DNA of 64,000 nucleotides, taken from Lachnospiraceae bacterium UBA3804 (GTDB lineage: Bacteria; Bacillota; Clostridia; Lachnospirales; Lachnospiraceae). The position numbers and the translations under genes are program-made. The notes below the pieces were generated by a model. It did not search any database. It worked only from the letters and a program-made list of their open reading frames with translations, and was not told the DNA's origin. The DNA lies in the NCBI GenBank assembly GCA_002368665.1, contig DFEK01000011.1, positions 62,001-126,000 of the forward strand, written 5' to 3'. The stretch's first letter is position 1; each line of letters begins with the position of its first letter. Positions 26,746-35,211 of this stretch are shown in pieces.

Positions 26746-27495
26746 TTATTTCTTCAAATTTGCCATCATATCATGAGAAACCCTTGCAGCTTCGAGATCC
26801 ATGTTGCAGGTCAAGATGTAGTGTTTGACCATGTCGGTCATGCGATCCGTCAGCTGTAAAACACAGCTTAAAGCCTCTTTATCGGAGGGTCTGAAGACCT
26901 GACCCAATAGTTTTGGAAGGTTTTCTGCCTTTGAAACTTCACGAATGGAATTATTCTCTCCTCTTTCAAGGAAGCAGATTGCCTTTAGGGGTACCGATGT
27001 ATTCGTGCCAAGGCGGTGTTTCCCGTTCCAAGGGGTACCGAAGATACGGATTTCGTTGCCCTGTATGCCGATAACAGGCTTGTCATCGTTAATCATGGAC
27101 ACTTTATCACCGAAAACTTCTCTCCAGAGCCTCGCATGAGTCGACTTTCCCGTTCCGCTGGGCGCGGTAAAGAGAAAACCTTCGCCATCCATAGCCAAAG
27201 CCGATCCGTGGAAGAGGAAACGATCATAGTACGGCAATTTCTCGCAAATCTTACGATATACTGCCAGTTCTTCAAGGTAATCATCCGTCGGAACCAGTGC
27301 CAAGCGTCCTTCCCTGGCCCTTGTACGGTCGGAAAAAGCTCTCTCGGCCTCAATATCGTCTTCTGTAATCTCTACGCGAATATCAGGCTCTCCTGCGTTC
27401 TCCCCGGCCTCATAGCACTCACAGTAGCGATGTACGTGCTCGTAGAGGGAGGAGATCTCTATATTCAGTTCTGCGATACGATAGGCTTTAATCAT
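26746..27495 (-). CDS. HPr-kinase-like ATP-binding protein
   Basis: 249 residues. The C-terminal two-thirds carry the HPr kinase/phosphorylase-like order: FHGSALAMDG (95-104), P-loop APSGTGKST (111-119), NDDKP (136-140) and GTPWNGKHRLGTN (153-165). The N-terminal 90 residues are short and beta-rich. Relatives in some lasso-peptide clusters phosphorylate a serine of the precursor peptide, and others of this shape are found with PqqD. It follows the terminator at 27514-27537 and has a weak ribosome site, so its expression may be low. PqqD follows 40 bases downstream. Confidence 0.8.
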   Translation of the reverse strand: MIKAYRIAELNIEISSLYEHVHRYCECYEAGENAGEPDIRVEITEDDIEAERAFSDRTRAREGRLALVPTDDYLEELAVYRKICEKLPYYDRFLFHGSALAMDGEGFLFTAPSGTGKSTHARLWREVFGDKVSMINDDKPVIGIQGNEIRIFGTPWNGKHRLGTNTSVPLKAICFLERGENNSIREVSKAENLPKLLGQVFRPSDKEALSCVLQLTDRMTDMVKHYILTCNMDLEAARVSHDMMANLKK

Positions 27496-27513
27496 CTGTT
27501 TCTAAAAGTAAAA

Positions 27514-27537
27514 CGGCAGGCAGTAATCTGCCTGCCG
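27514..27537 (-). terminator. terminator inside the peptide locus
   Basis: A perfect 10-bp stem CGGCAGGCAG/CTGCCTGCCG with a four-base loop, followed by TTTTACTTTT on the minus strand. It lies after the charged membrane gene and before the kinase gene. No obvious promoter follows, so the kinase, PqqD, peptidase and transporter genes would rely on read-through. Confidence 0.75.
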
Positions 27538-27545
27538 AGAAAACT

Positions 27546-28031
27546 TTAATATTTCTTTAATTCTTCGTAAGGAACAAACGGAAGCTGAATGCCATCCTCT
27601 TTACTATCAATAACTGGTTCACTGCTCTTCTCTTTCGGAATAACCGGTTCTTCACCCTTGTTTTCAATTACTATTTTCGGCATGTCTTCCGGCTTGGTTG
27701 CCGAACTCTTTTCGGATGTCTTTTCAGAAGCCTTTTCTGATGTCTTCTCAGATGATACCGTCACCTTACCACCAGCTTTCTTTTCAGTATCTTCAGACGT
27801 TTTCTCTGCAGGTTCTTTCTCAGACTTAGCATCCGTCCGCTTCTCTTCTTCAGAAGCAACCTCTGATGTTTTATCACTCCGATTTAGATCCAGTTGAACA
27901 ACCGGGACAGAGGTATTTTCTAGTTCATTCTGAGTATTCTTGTTTTTAATAATTATAACTATAACTGCGCAAGCAACCACTAATACAATTAAAATTGCGG
28001 TAATTATAATTACGCTTTTTTTATTCTTCAT
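27546..28031 (-). CDS. single-pass membrane protein with Ser/Glu/Lys-rich extracellular region
   Basis: 161 residues. A membrane helix at about 7-27 (IIITAILIVLVVACAVIVII) precedes a region made almost entirely of Ser, Glu, Lys and Thr, including a short repeat (SEKTSEKASEKTSEKSS, residues about 93-109). The last 30 residues are more ordered (PVIDSKEDGIQLPFVPYEEL). No family was recognised. The layout fits an extracellular spacer or wall-spanning linker. It lies between the transglutaminase-like gene and the kinase gene, so it may present or anchor something for this locus. Confidence 0.7.
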   Translation of the reverse strand: MKNKKSVIIITAILIVLVVACAVIVIIIKNKNTQNELENTSVPVVQLDLNRSDKTSEVASEEEKRTDAKSEKEPAEKTSEDTEKKAGGKVTVSSEKTSEKASEKTSEKSSATKPEDMPKIVIENKGEEPVIPKEKSSEPVIDSKEDGIQLPFVPYEELKKY

Positions 28032-28055
28032 TTTTCACTCTTTATATTAATTATA

Positions 28056-28088
28056 AATCCACATCACACCATTTGTGTGATGTGGATT
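28056..28088 (-). terminator. 14-bp perfect hairpin between transglutaminase-like and membrane genes
   Basis: The arms AATCCACATCACAC and GTGTGATGTGGATT pair perfectly around a five-base loop. Downstream on the minus strand the sequence is AT-rich but has no T run. It may be a partial terminator, an mRNA-stabilising hairpin or a processing site within the operon. Confidence 0.5.
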
Positions 28089-28107
28089 GTATTTATAATG
28101 ATATCGA

Positions 28108-30027
28108 TTAGAACAAATCAGGTAAAGGATACCTATCTGTCGCATCCCAATCGGCTTGATAGTTTTCGCTATGTCCGTTAAAATATTTAATTTGAACTCT
28201 CCAATAGATATACAATGCTTTGGATAAATCCGAAAGTTCTACAGAAACTGCAGGATCAGAAGCTGCCTTTTTGGCAGATACGATTTTAACATAATCCATC
28301 GGTGTATAATTAAATCCATCCGTCCAAACAGGTGTACCGTTTTTCTTAACAACTACTACTTGGTTCTTATTCAAATTCATGCCTTCAATTCCATCAATTT
28401 GAATATAAATCTCATTACCCTGTCCTTGCGCAGCTACCTGCTCACCATTTACCTCGAAAGTATAGGATGCTCTGGAATCCGCATCATCAATAATGAAATA
28501 ATGTCTTAAACTAATTGTATACTTCAGTAACAAACTGGAGGAATCATACGCGATACCCTGACTTTTAGCCGGCCTAGAAAAACCTTTTCCAAGTTTTTCA
28601 TATGTATACGGAACATTGCATTCTTCATTCTGAACAGGATCCATATGTAATTGATTGTTAGCCAGATCCTCCTCCTTGTAATCAAAGAACTTCTGACTAT
28701 ATGCACCATAGGTTAATAAGGCCACCATCAAATCTTTATAACTAACATTACTTGTACTGCTAAATACTGACATTGCATATTGTCGCGCTGAAACATCATA
28801 TGCTGTACTCTTGTTATTTCCAAAAGCAATCTGAACCTGAATACTATCAGTCATACATCTTGCAGGAATTCTGCACTGGTAAGTCCATTTTCCATCTTGA
28901 TCCGGAGCTATTGCACCTACTCGAATACTCCGATTATATAAAGTTCCAGCACTCTCAGGGAAAGTAAAGAAGACCTTGGCATCTTCCAAACCAGTTAAAT
29001 CATCAAAAGTACATTTCAAAATTATATAATTTCCCAAGAACATCGAGCAACCACCCAACGTAACAGCACTCAAATCAGCAAACGGGTTGTCAGATGAAGA
29101 CATTTGATGTTCTGTAGTAAAAGCAGTGGTCTTATACTGAGCATCTCTAAGATGTGTTCCATAATCAGATGTCGCAAATGTATCATCTGAGAAAAGGAAG
29201 AAAGCATAATCCTGATTTGAACTTGAATCAAATGTAACATCCACATTATACCATGCATCGCCAATCTTAATAATGTTCCATGCATGAGGCCCGCCATTAC
29301 CTTCTCCCGTAACAACTCGGCAGTCAACATCGGCCTGAAGCATCATGTAATAAAACATAGATGCATATCCCTGACAAACTGCTTTTCCGGTACATGCTGC
29401 CGCATGAGTGGTATGACAATAAGAGGCACCAGAGGCTGCACCGTCATAATCATACGTAACATGATCTCTTACATACGCATAAATTGCTTTAGACTTTTCA
29501 AAATCTGTCATACCATCAGAAATAATGCTGGAAACTGCCGTATTAAGAGTTGTATATACCTCGCTTGTCTGGTCTACGGTCATTCGGTAAGTGAGATTGA
29601 AGATAACATACTGATTAACATATGTCTTCACGTCACCTTCCTGATAATAAGATCCTCCCATTGTATAACCATGCGTATTCATATTCTCTCTAATAAAATC
29701 CGCAGCATTTGGAGTGAGATTGATATGATCGTGCGCCAATGCCATATCATAAATATCACCAAGATATGCATCCATTTCATCTAAACTATGAAATGTCACA
29801 CCATCAAAGGCAAAATAAATTTTATCCGTGGTTTCAACATGTGACATCAACGCCGTTCTAAGAACCTGTGCCAATTCGGCTTGAGTAGTATAAGGATGAT
29901 CTATTGTACCATCGCTATCCTGCGCTGCAAAAGAACTAATTGTACTAACACGTAATACAACTAACGCTACCGCCAACAGTACTATGGCTTTGCCAAAAAT
30001 CTTATTCATACTCGAACGCTTTTCCAT
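28108..30027 (-). CDS. secreted transglutaminase-like (papain-fold) protein
   Basis: 639 residues. A signal peptide (about 1-34, cleavage near SFAAQ) shows it is exported. A transglutaminase-like domain carries the triad Cys218 (GKAVCQGYASMF), His248 (GPHAWNI) and Asp263 (WYNVDVTFD). The remaining 340 residues are beta-rich, with a segment VSYKDLMVALLTYGAYSQKF that recurs in secreted clostridial proteins. Such domains may cross-link or hydrolyse amide bonds. It follows the 35-residue peptide gene by 27 bases, with its own GGAGGAG. Base use is clearly more AT-rich than in the genes to the right. Acting on the exported peptide is an inference. Confidence 0.8.
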   Translation of the reverse strand: MEKRSSMNKIFGKAIVLLAVALVVLRVSTISSFAAQDSDGTIDHPYTTQAELAQVLRTALMSHVETTDKIYFAFDGVTFHSLDEMDAYLGDIYDMALAHDHINLTPNAADFIRENMNTHGYTMGGSYYQEGDVKTYVNQYVIFNLTYRMTVDQTSEVYTTLNTAVSSIISDGMTDFEKSKAIYAYVRDHVTYDYDGAASGASYCHTTHAAACTGKAVCQGYASMFYYMMLQADVDCRVVTGEGNGGPHAWNIIKIGDAWYNVDVTFDSSSNQDYAFFLFSDDTFATSDYGTHLRDAQYKTTAFTTEHQMSSSDNPFADLSAVTLGGCSMFLGNYIILKCTFDDLTGLEDAKVFFTFPESAGTLYNRSIRVGAIAPDQDGKWTYQCRIPARCMTDSIQVQIAFGNNKSTAYDVSARQYAMSVFSSTSNVSYKDLMVALLTYGAYSQKFFDYKEEDLANNQLHMDPVQNEECNVPYTYEKLGKGFSRPAKSQGIAYDSSSLLLKYTISLRHYFIIDDADSRASYTFEVNGEQVAAQGQGNEIYIQIDGIEGMNLNKNQVVVVKKNGTPVWTDGFNYTPMDYVKIVSAKKAASDPAVSVELSDLSKALYIYWRVQIKYFNGHSENYQADWDATDRYPLPDLF

Positions 30028-30054
30028 CTTTTTCTCCTCCAGAGATTGATTCCA

Positions 30055-30162
30055 TTAAATTCTAGTGGTCTGATCCGGGTCATTACTTGTAGTGATGATA
30101 TCTTCAGCCTCAAACTCGATAATTTCCAATTCCAGTTCTTCGTAGTTTTCTTTTCTGTTCAT
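30055..30162 (-). CDS. 35-residue candidate precursor peptide
   Basis: A short gene with AGGAG seven bases before the ATG at 30162 and a stop at 30055. The first half is strongly acidic (ENYEELELEIIEFEAED), a pattern that fits a leader, and the second half is DIITTSNDPDQTTRI, rich in Thr, Ser and Asp. Short clostridial peptides with an acidic stretch followed by a DVITTS-like motif are familiar to me as small hypothetical genes next to modification or export genes, but I cannot cite a name. It is the first gene of the locus, directly behind a strong promoter, and the PqqD-like, kinase, peptidase and transporter genes follow. Candidate modification sites are T24, T25, S26, T32 and T33. Confidence 0.65.
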   Translation of the reverse strand: MNRKENYEELELEIIEFEAEDIITTSNDPDQTTRI

Positions 30163-30234
30163 GATTTTCTCCTAATATTTTGGTTTTCACAAACTAATAT
30201 ATGGGCACAGTAAACCCATTTATACACATAATAT

Positions 30235-30264
30235 AGTATAGCAAACATTATCCGCGTTAGTCAA
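30235..30264 (-). promoter_or_regulatory. promoter of the peptide locus
   Basis: On the minus strand -35 TTGACT (30259-30264) and -10 TATACT (30235-30240) are 18 bases apart. The -35 overlaps the stop of the preceding glycosyltransferase-like gene. The leader before the peptide is about 70 bases and contains a short ATGGG/CCCAT stem. Confidence 0.75.
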
Positions 30265-32071
30265 CGGGCGATTTGCGGATGAAATAGCGGTAATAATCCC
30301 TGTCGATTACTTCGTCCGCGCCGTATTCGTTTTCAATCCAGTTATAGAACTCGGAGTAGTCGCCTTCTATGTGGATTTCGCCGAACCAGCAGGAAACGGC
30401 GATGACGTTGGGGAAGGAGTCCGGATTGTTCATCCAGAACTTCTTAATGGATTCCACCGTATAAGTCGGTGTGGAGATTGTGGTATAGGAACCAACTTTG
30501 ACATCTTTATTCAGGTAATAGAGGGAGGATTCATCCCAAATTAAAACCACATCTCCATCATGAATCAGTTCTGCCCAGTCTTCGTTTACCTTGTTTTCAA
30601 TATATCCGACCATGTATTCCGTAAGGATGCCTTTGCCTGCTCCGGATTTTACGATGGTTCCGATTTTGGAGATGTTCCAGATATATCCATTATTTGACAT
30701 GTAATACACGAGATTGGTGAAACTGAGTAAGAAGACAAGAATCAGTGCCGGAAACGCGGTTTTGTTAGTGCCCGCTTTCTTCGGTTTCGCTGGAACATTA
30801 TGTGCAGTTTCTTTCTCAGCAGTCTCTCCACTCTCCACTCCCCTTCTTAACAGGAAATACAGGCAGATAGCAAATGCCGATGTCACATAGCGAATCGAAG
30901 TGAATACGGTCAGATTGGTCAGAAGCAAAACCGCCACATATCCGACAAAGCTGAAAATCAGTCCGAAGGACATAATCTTTTCACTTTCGCTTAAGTTCTT
31001 TCGGTTACGGATCAATATTGCAATTCCACCAAACAGAATCAGGAAGAAAAAGAAATAATCGTAAGAATTAGTTACATGAGTATCAAAATAAGGCAGGAAG
31101 ATAATCACAATTCGGGCAACCACTCCGAGAATAGCCGATATAAGAATGGTATTGGCAAAGCCCGGAAGTTTCTTTGTACCACGAGCTTTCAGTACTATCA
31201 AAGAGCCAAGCCAGGATAAGGCAAACGCTCCGGCGGAAAGGCCAATCATAAGCAGGAAATGCTTTCCGTTGTAGAGAGCCTTGCCCGGCATATTGAACTC
31301 ATGCGATCCGCAGGCATCCAGAACGTCACGGACTCTTTCCATGATCACGGACGGAGTCATGTAGGAAAGCAGATATGCAATATAGCCTCCACCTATGAGG
31401 ATAATCGGTAGAAGGAAGTAAAGTACCGAAAGTTTCGGCAGTTTTTTTCTGAACACAATAATGCCAATCAGTGCTACGGGTGCTACCAAAATACAGGACG
31501 GATAAGATAAGACAAGCCCACAAATCCATACTCCGCAAAGAAGAATGTCCGCAATTGCACGACCATCCTTTCCTTCTTTCGTGAATATTGCAGCACGCAG
31601 AAGCGATAACACAAACAATGCCATAAACCAGGACATCATCAGTGAAAACTCCGCCGTCATGAATTCCTTCGGCACGATGATATAGAATAAAACCGCGCAC
31701 AGAGCCGCGGAATACTTCGTCGTAATTCTTTTAAATGTATCAAAGAGATATACACTGATACCGATGTGCAAAGTCAAGGTGGCCAAGCGACAGAACAACA
31801 CGATGTAAGTCGTACCGCCGGTGATTTTAATGAATAACCATTCCAGACCGGATAGAAGAAACGCCGACGTCTGGTGAGGATCCCAGACCTGCAGAAGAAG
31901 TCTGTCCGAACAAATCAGACGATAGGCCATGGAATAGGCATACTCTTCGTCTTTCTGAATTCCGACAAAGACGGTTTTAAGGCCTGCCAAGAGCGCAAGG
32001 ACCAAAAGAGCCAAAAGGAAGGCTCCCTCTGCCGTTATTCTCTTAGATTGTTTCTTCTGTGTTTCTGTCAT
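30257..32071 (-). CDS. GT-C-type membrane glycosyltransferase
   Basis: 604 residues with about 12 membrane helices; the ATG at 32071 directly follows the upstream stop, though a GTG at 32080 is possible. The first extracellular loop carries KDEEYAYSMAYRL, an acidic DE pair typical of GT-C enzymes that use lipid-linked sugars. The C-terminal 130 residues form a soluble domain (GEIHIEGDYSEFYNWIENEY). It is a paralogue of the next gene (VDEEYAVTLAYRI). It would transfer a sugar to an exported polymer. The acceptor cannot be told. Confidence 0.75.
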   Translation of the reverse strand: MTETQKKQSKRITAEGAFLLALLVLALLAGLKTVFVGIQKDEEYAYSMAYRLICSDRLLLQVWDPHQTSAFLLSGLEWLFIKITGGTTYIVLFCRLATLTLHIGISVYLFDTFKRITTKYSAALCAVLFYIIVPKEFMTAEFSLMMSWFMALFVLSLLRAAIFTKEGKDGRAIADILLCGVWICGLVLSYPSCILVAPVALIGIIVFRKKLPKLSVLYFLLPIILIGGGYIAYLLSYMTPSVIMERVRDVLDACGSHEFNMPGKALYNGKHFLLMIGLSAGAFALSWLGSLIVLKARGTKKLPGFANTILISAILGVVARIVIIFLPYFDTHVTNSYDYFFFFLILFGGIAILIRNRKNLSESEKIMSFGLIFSFVGYVAVLLLTNLTVFTSIRYVTSAFAICLYFLLRRGVESGETAEKETAHNVPAKPKKAGTNKTAFPALILVFLLSFTNLVYYMSNNGYIWNISKIGTIVKSGAGKGILTEYMVGYIENKVNEDWAELIHDGDVVLIWDESSLYYLNKDVKVGSYTTISTPTYTVESIKKFWMNNPDSFPNVIAVSCWFGEIHIEGDYSEFYNWIENEYGADEVIDRDYYRYFIRKSPVD

Positions 32072-32076
32072 GATAA

Positions 32077-33801
32077 TCACTTATTTATCTTAATAATCGA
32101 AATATACTCTCCCGTCGATTCTACTCCGCCCTCACACAACTCATCCAGCCAGTCTCTGAACTCAGCAGAGACATAGCGGTTATCCTCGAGGTAAGAATTC
32201 TCGATGATGATGTACTCCGGCATTTTCTGCGGATTACGGTTAAAGTATTCGATGGTGTTACGGTTAAACGAAGGAGTGCTGATTACCGAGGGAGTGCAAA
32301 CTTCCATGTTTCCGATCAGGTAGGTTGTGGTTCCAACTCCAACATACAACACTTTACTTCTTTCCGGAATTAAACTGCGGATGTGGTCGTAATTTACATT
32401 TTTCTCTTCTCCGTCCCAGTATCCGCAATAGATTCTCTTAGATGGTCCAAATATAGATAATTTCTTTCCAAAGTGCAGATCCTCATGTGCCCCTTCATTA
32501 TTAATTCGAACCAAATAGGTTTGGCCGAAACAATTTATGCAAAGAATGATAAAGGCTGCTGCCACGGTTACGGCCTTTAACGAAGTTTTTTCTTCGCAGT
32601 AATCTCCCGCCACTGCAATCCAGAACAAACCTGCCGGAAGAAGGTGCACCAGGGTAGCCTTAACATCCAGGTTGGTTAATGTCAGTATCGCAAGCATGGC
32701 AATACAGGAAGCAATAACGAAAACTCCGAAGGCTTCGCCAAACTTACTTTTCTTCTCCCGATTAAGTGTAGCATACAGGACAATCGATGCAATAAACAGT
32801 GCAGCGAATCTGTACTGCGGATGCACGTTCGGTGTATGAAGAATGAACCAGAAACGTAGTTGATCCAGAAATGAAACTGCGACGAAAACTGCCGGTGTCA
32901 GTCTTACGAACGCCCGGGATTTAATTCCAATGCCGCCCTCTTTGTCTGCAGACTTTGTAATCAGTGCAATCAACACCGATACAGCCAGCGCAACAGCTGC
33001 ATAGATGACCAGATACAGAAGCATTATCGGCAGTTCGCCAAGGTAGCCCAAGAACTTCTCTCCCATTCCGCCGGAATGTGAATCATCGGCGAGAATGTAA
33101 CTTACACTTGAGAGTGCCGTATCCGGTCCCACAGCCGTAAGAACATAAATGAAGAACCCTGCGCCGAATAAAACTATCGGAGCAAGGAAGGAAAGAATCC
33201 CTTTCTTTTTGGCCAGAAGAATCAAATATAACGGAAGCAGAACAATACATGTCGGATAAGTCAGAAGAACAAAGACGTAAGCGATTCCGGCAAGAACATA
33301 GAAGCCCTTTCTTCTACCCTCATCTGCTGTCATAATAAAGAGTCCGGTTAAGAGTAAGAACCAGATTTGTACATTGGCAAACTCGGGTGTCTGAATAAAC
33401 TTCGGAAGCACCATGAAGATCAGTCCTGCCGATAATAATGCCATGAAAGGATTGGTCTTCTTTCTCCAGACACGGTACCAAACGAAGCAGGTAAAAGCCT
33501 GCAACAGAACTCCAAAGATACGCAGTGCCACAATCAGAAATTCCGTATCCTTGCGAATCGTCATAAAGAGCCACGCTGGAATTGCAAGCAAAAGCCCCGA
33601 AAGCATATGTGGCTCCCACATCTCCTTCATCAGGATGTCTCCTTTGGCGATGCGATAGGCCAGGGTTACGGCATATTCTTCATCGACATCGAGACCGACA
33701 AAGATGCGTTTTACCGCGGAAACAGCGCACAATACAAGTAGCATCACAAGGGTGATGCCAAAAAGCGTCTTGGTGCGGTTGTTTGAAACAGTGTTGTTCA
33801 T
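32077..33801 (-). CDS. GT-C-type membrane glycosyltransferase
   Basis: 574 residues, with the same architecture as the neighbour at 30257-32071: a first loop DVDEEYAVTLAYRI, then about 12 helices, and a C-terminal soluble region of about 120 residues ending near STGEYISIIKINK. It starts 5 bases after the stop of the upstream gene with no clear ribosome site, so translation is likely coupled. The pair may act on successive residues or on two acceptors of one polymer. A plain gene duplication that is not yet specialised is also possible. Confidence 0.75.
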   Translation of the reverse strand: MNNTVSNNRTKTLFGITLVMLLVLCAVSAVKRIFVGLDVDEEYAVTLAYRIAKGDILMKEMWEPHMLSGLLLAIPAWLFMTIRKDTEFLIVALRIFGVLLQAFTCFVWYRVWRKKTNPFMALLSAGLIFMVLPKFIQTPEFANVQIWFLLLTGLFIMTADEGRRKGFYVLAGIAYVFVLLTYPTCIVLLPLYLILLAKKKGILSFLAPIVLFGAGFFIYVLTAVGPDTALSSVSYILADDSHSGGMGEKFLGYLGELPIMLLYLVIYAAVALAVSVLIALITKSADKEGGIGIKSRAFVRLTPAVFVAVSFLDQLRFWFILHTPNVHPQYRFAALFIASIVLYATLNREKKSKFGEAFGVFVIASCIAMLAILTLTNLDVKATLVHLLPAGLFWIAVAGDYCEEKTSLKAVTVAAAFIILCINCFGQTYLVRINNEGAHEDLHFGKKLSIFGPSKRIYCGYWDGEEKNVNYDHIRSLIPERSKVLYVGVGTTTYLIGNMEVCTPSVISTPSFNRNTIEYFNRNPQKMPEYIIIENSYLEDNRYVSAEFRDWLDELCEGGVESTGEYISIIKINK

Positions 33802-33806
33802 TGTGT

Positions 33807-35183
33807 TTAGTGTATGTAATACAGCGTGTACTGTTCGTTCTCAATCGGCATATCGGTTTCGAAAATCTGTTCAAACCGGTCCGTATCATACTCCTCGAAA
33901 GCGAAAGCACAGATGATGTATTTCCCTTTGTACTCGGAATGATTCTCTATGTCTTTTACCGCCTCTTCCGATCCTTCGATATTGAAAACATGGTAGAGTG
34001 AATCTTCTATTTCAGCCTGATACAGAATATCATACAGTTTTTTGTCTGTATAGGGAACAATCGTCTGACAAATCGCACCGGAATCCACCAGGATTTCTTC
34101 CTCTTCGGGAAGAAATACATTGATATACGCAGCCATCTGCTGCGCCCCGGAGTAATACCATGTTCTGTCTACTTTTAGCGTATTGTAATACTGCAGTCCG
34201 CTTCCCAGAAAGATCAGAGGAAACACAAACGCAATCCCCCAGGAAACAAGAGGTTTCCATGCCGGCTTCTTCCAGCAGGTAATAATCCAGAACAGAAGAA
34301 ACGCATTCACCAGCATCTCTCTTTCCAAAATCAATGCGGAATAGACCGTGAAAATAATCAACACCATGAAAAGATTCGTCGTCAGAATAACAAGACTTTC
34401 CTTAATCGTTTCCCGACTAAAGATTAGTGAATATGCCAGCAGAAGAACCGCAATCGCAACCAGGCAGATTACCATCCGGTAAGTATCCGGTGTTCGATAT
34501 GTCATGTATCCGCTGTTTCTTTCACCGGCAAGCGTCAGAACCGCAAAGACGGAACAGAGGGCAATCCCGACAAAACCGATAACAATTCCTCGAACACTCT
34601 TCTTCTCAAGTTTACTCTTTCCCGCGATTCCTTTGATCAGTTCCGTTACGTGGAACGTGATGGTCAGGCCCGCAACAAAGCCCCAGGCAAGTGCATGGGA
34701 GAATACAAGAAGCATAATCGGAAGGCTGTAGAGAACCGGCTTCTCATATCGTTTCTCATACAATACGCCAACCAGAACAACGCCGAGCAAAACCAGGCAA
34801 TAATTCCTTGCTATGGCCGAGAAAATATAGAGAAAAGGAATCGTAAAGAGAATAACAATTTTCAGAACGGAATGCAGTTTCGTACGAAACAGAAAGAAAA
34901 AAGCCGCTATGGCAACAATCAGGCTGCTGAGCGCATTCATCGTCCAGACAGGCGCACCGGTCTTCGCAAACGGCATCAGCAGAATGTGCCATAAAACCGG
35001 ATGGCCCTCATGTCTGCTGAAGCGAATCAGTTCCGGTATGGACATGTTCTTAGCCATCAGCCAGGCGTGAATTTCATCACGCCAGGGCTCGTGAATGTAT
35101 ATCAAGTAAGCGCTCAGTCCCAGGTAGAGAACAAACGCAATAATGAGTTCAATGTGAAGTTTGGAGGTTTCGGATGGTTTCAT
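33807..35183 (-). CDS. GT-C-type membrane glycosyltransferase (HEPWRDE family)
   Basis: 458 residues, about 11 helices. Early motifs are IHEPWRDEIHAWLMAKN and EGHPVLWHILL, shared with the gene at 51867-53357 (SFHEPWRDESQAWVLAHN and EGHPCLWFYLA). The DE in WRDE is the probable acidic catalytic site facing outside. The C-terminal 90 residues are soluble. It has a weak ribosome site after the broken gene at 35212-36565. It adds a sugar to the exported polymer in all likelihood, using a polyprenyl-phosphate sugar as donor. Confidence 0.75.
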   Translation of the reverse strand: MKPSETSKLHIELIIAFVLYLGLSAYLIYIHEPWRDEIHAWLMAKNMSIPELIRFSRHEGHPVLWHILLMPFAKTGAPVWTMNALSSLIVAIAAFFFLFRTKLHSVLKIVILFTIPFLYIFSAIARNYCLVLLGVVLVGVLYEKRYEKPVLYSLPIMLLVFSHALAWGFVAGLTITFHVTELIKGIAGKSKLEKKSVRGIVIGFVGIALCSVFAVLTLAGERNSGYMTYRTPDTYRMVICLVAIAVLLLAYSLIFSRETIKESLVILTTNLFMVLIIFTVYSALILEREMLVNAFLLFWIITCWKKPAWKPLVSWGIAFVFPLIFLGSGLQYYNTLKVDRTWYYSGAQQMAAYINVFLPEEEEILVDSGAICQTIVPYTDKKLYDILYQAEIEDSLYHVFNIEGSEEAVKDIENHSEYKGKYIICAFAFEEYDTDRFEQIFETDMPIENEQYTLYYIH

Positions 35184-35211
35184 TACGCTACAACTATTTT
35201 CCCGGTAAAGA

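Noticed and set aside
28056..28088. Insertion-sequence terminal repeat
   Set aside because: The 14-bp perfect hairpin has a five-base loop with no transposase near it, which fits an RNA hairpin better.
24194..30264. Complete lasso-peptide cluster
   Set aside because: The PqqD-like and kinase genes and the exporter fit, but no asparagine-synthetase-like cyclase is present, and the transglutaminase-like protein is large and secreted, unlike the small cytoplasmic B2 protease.
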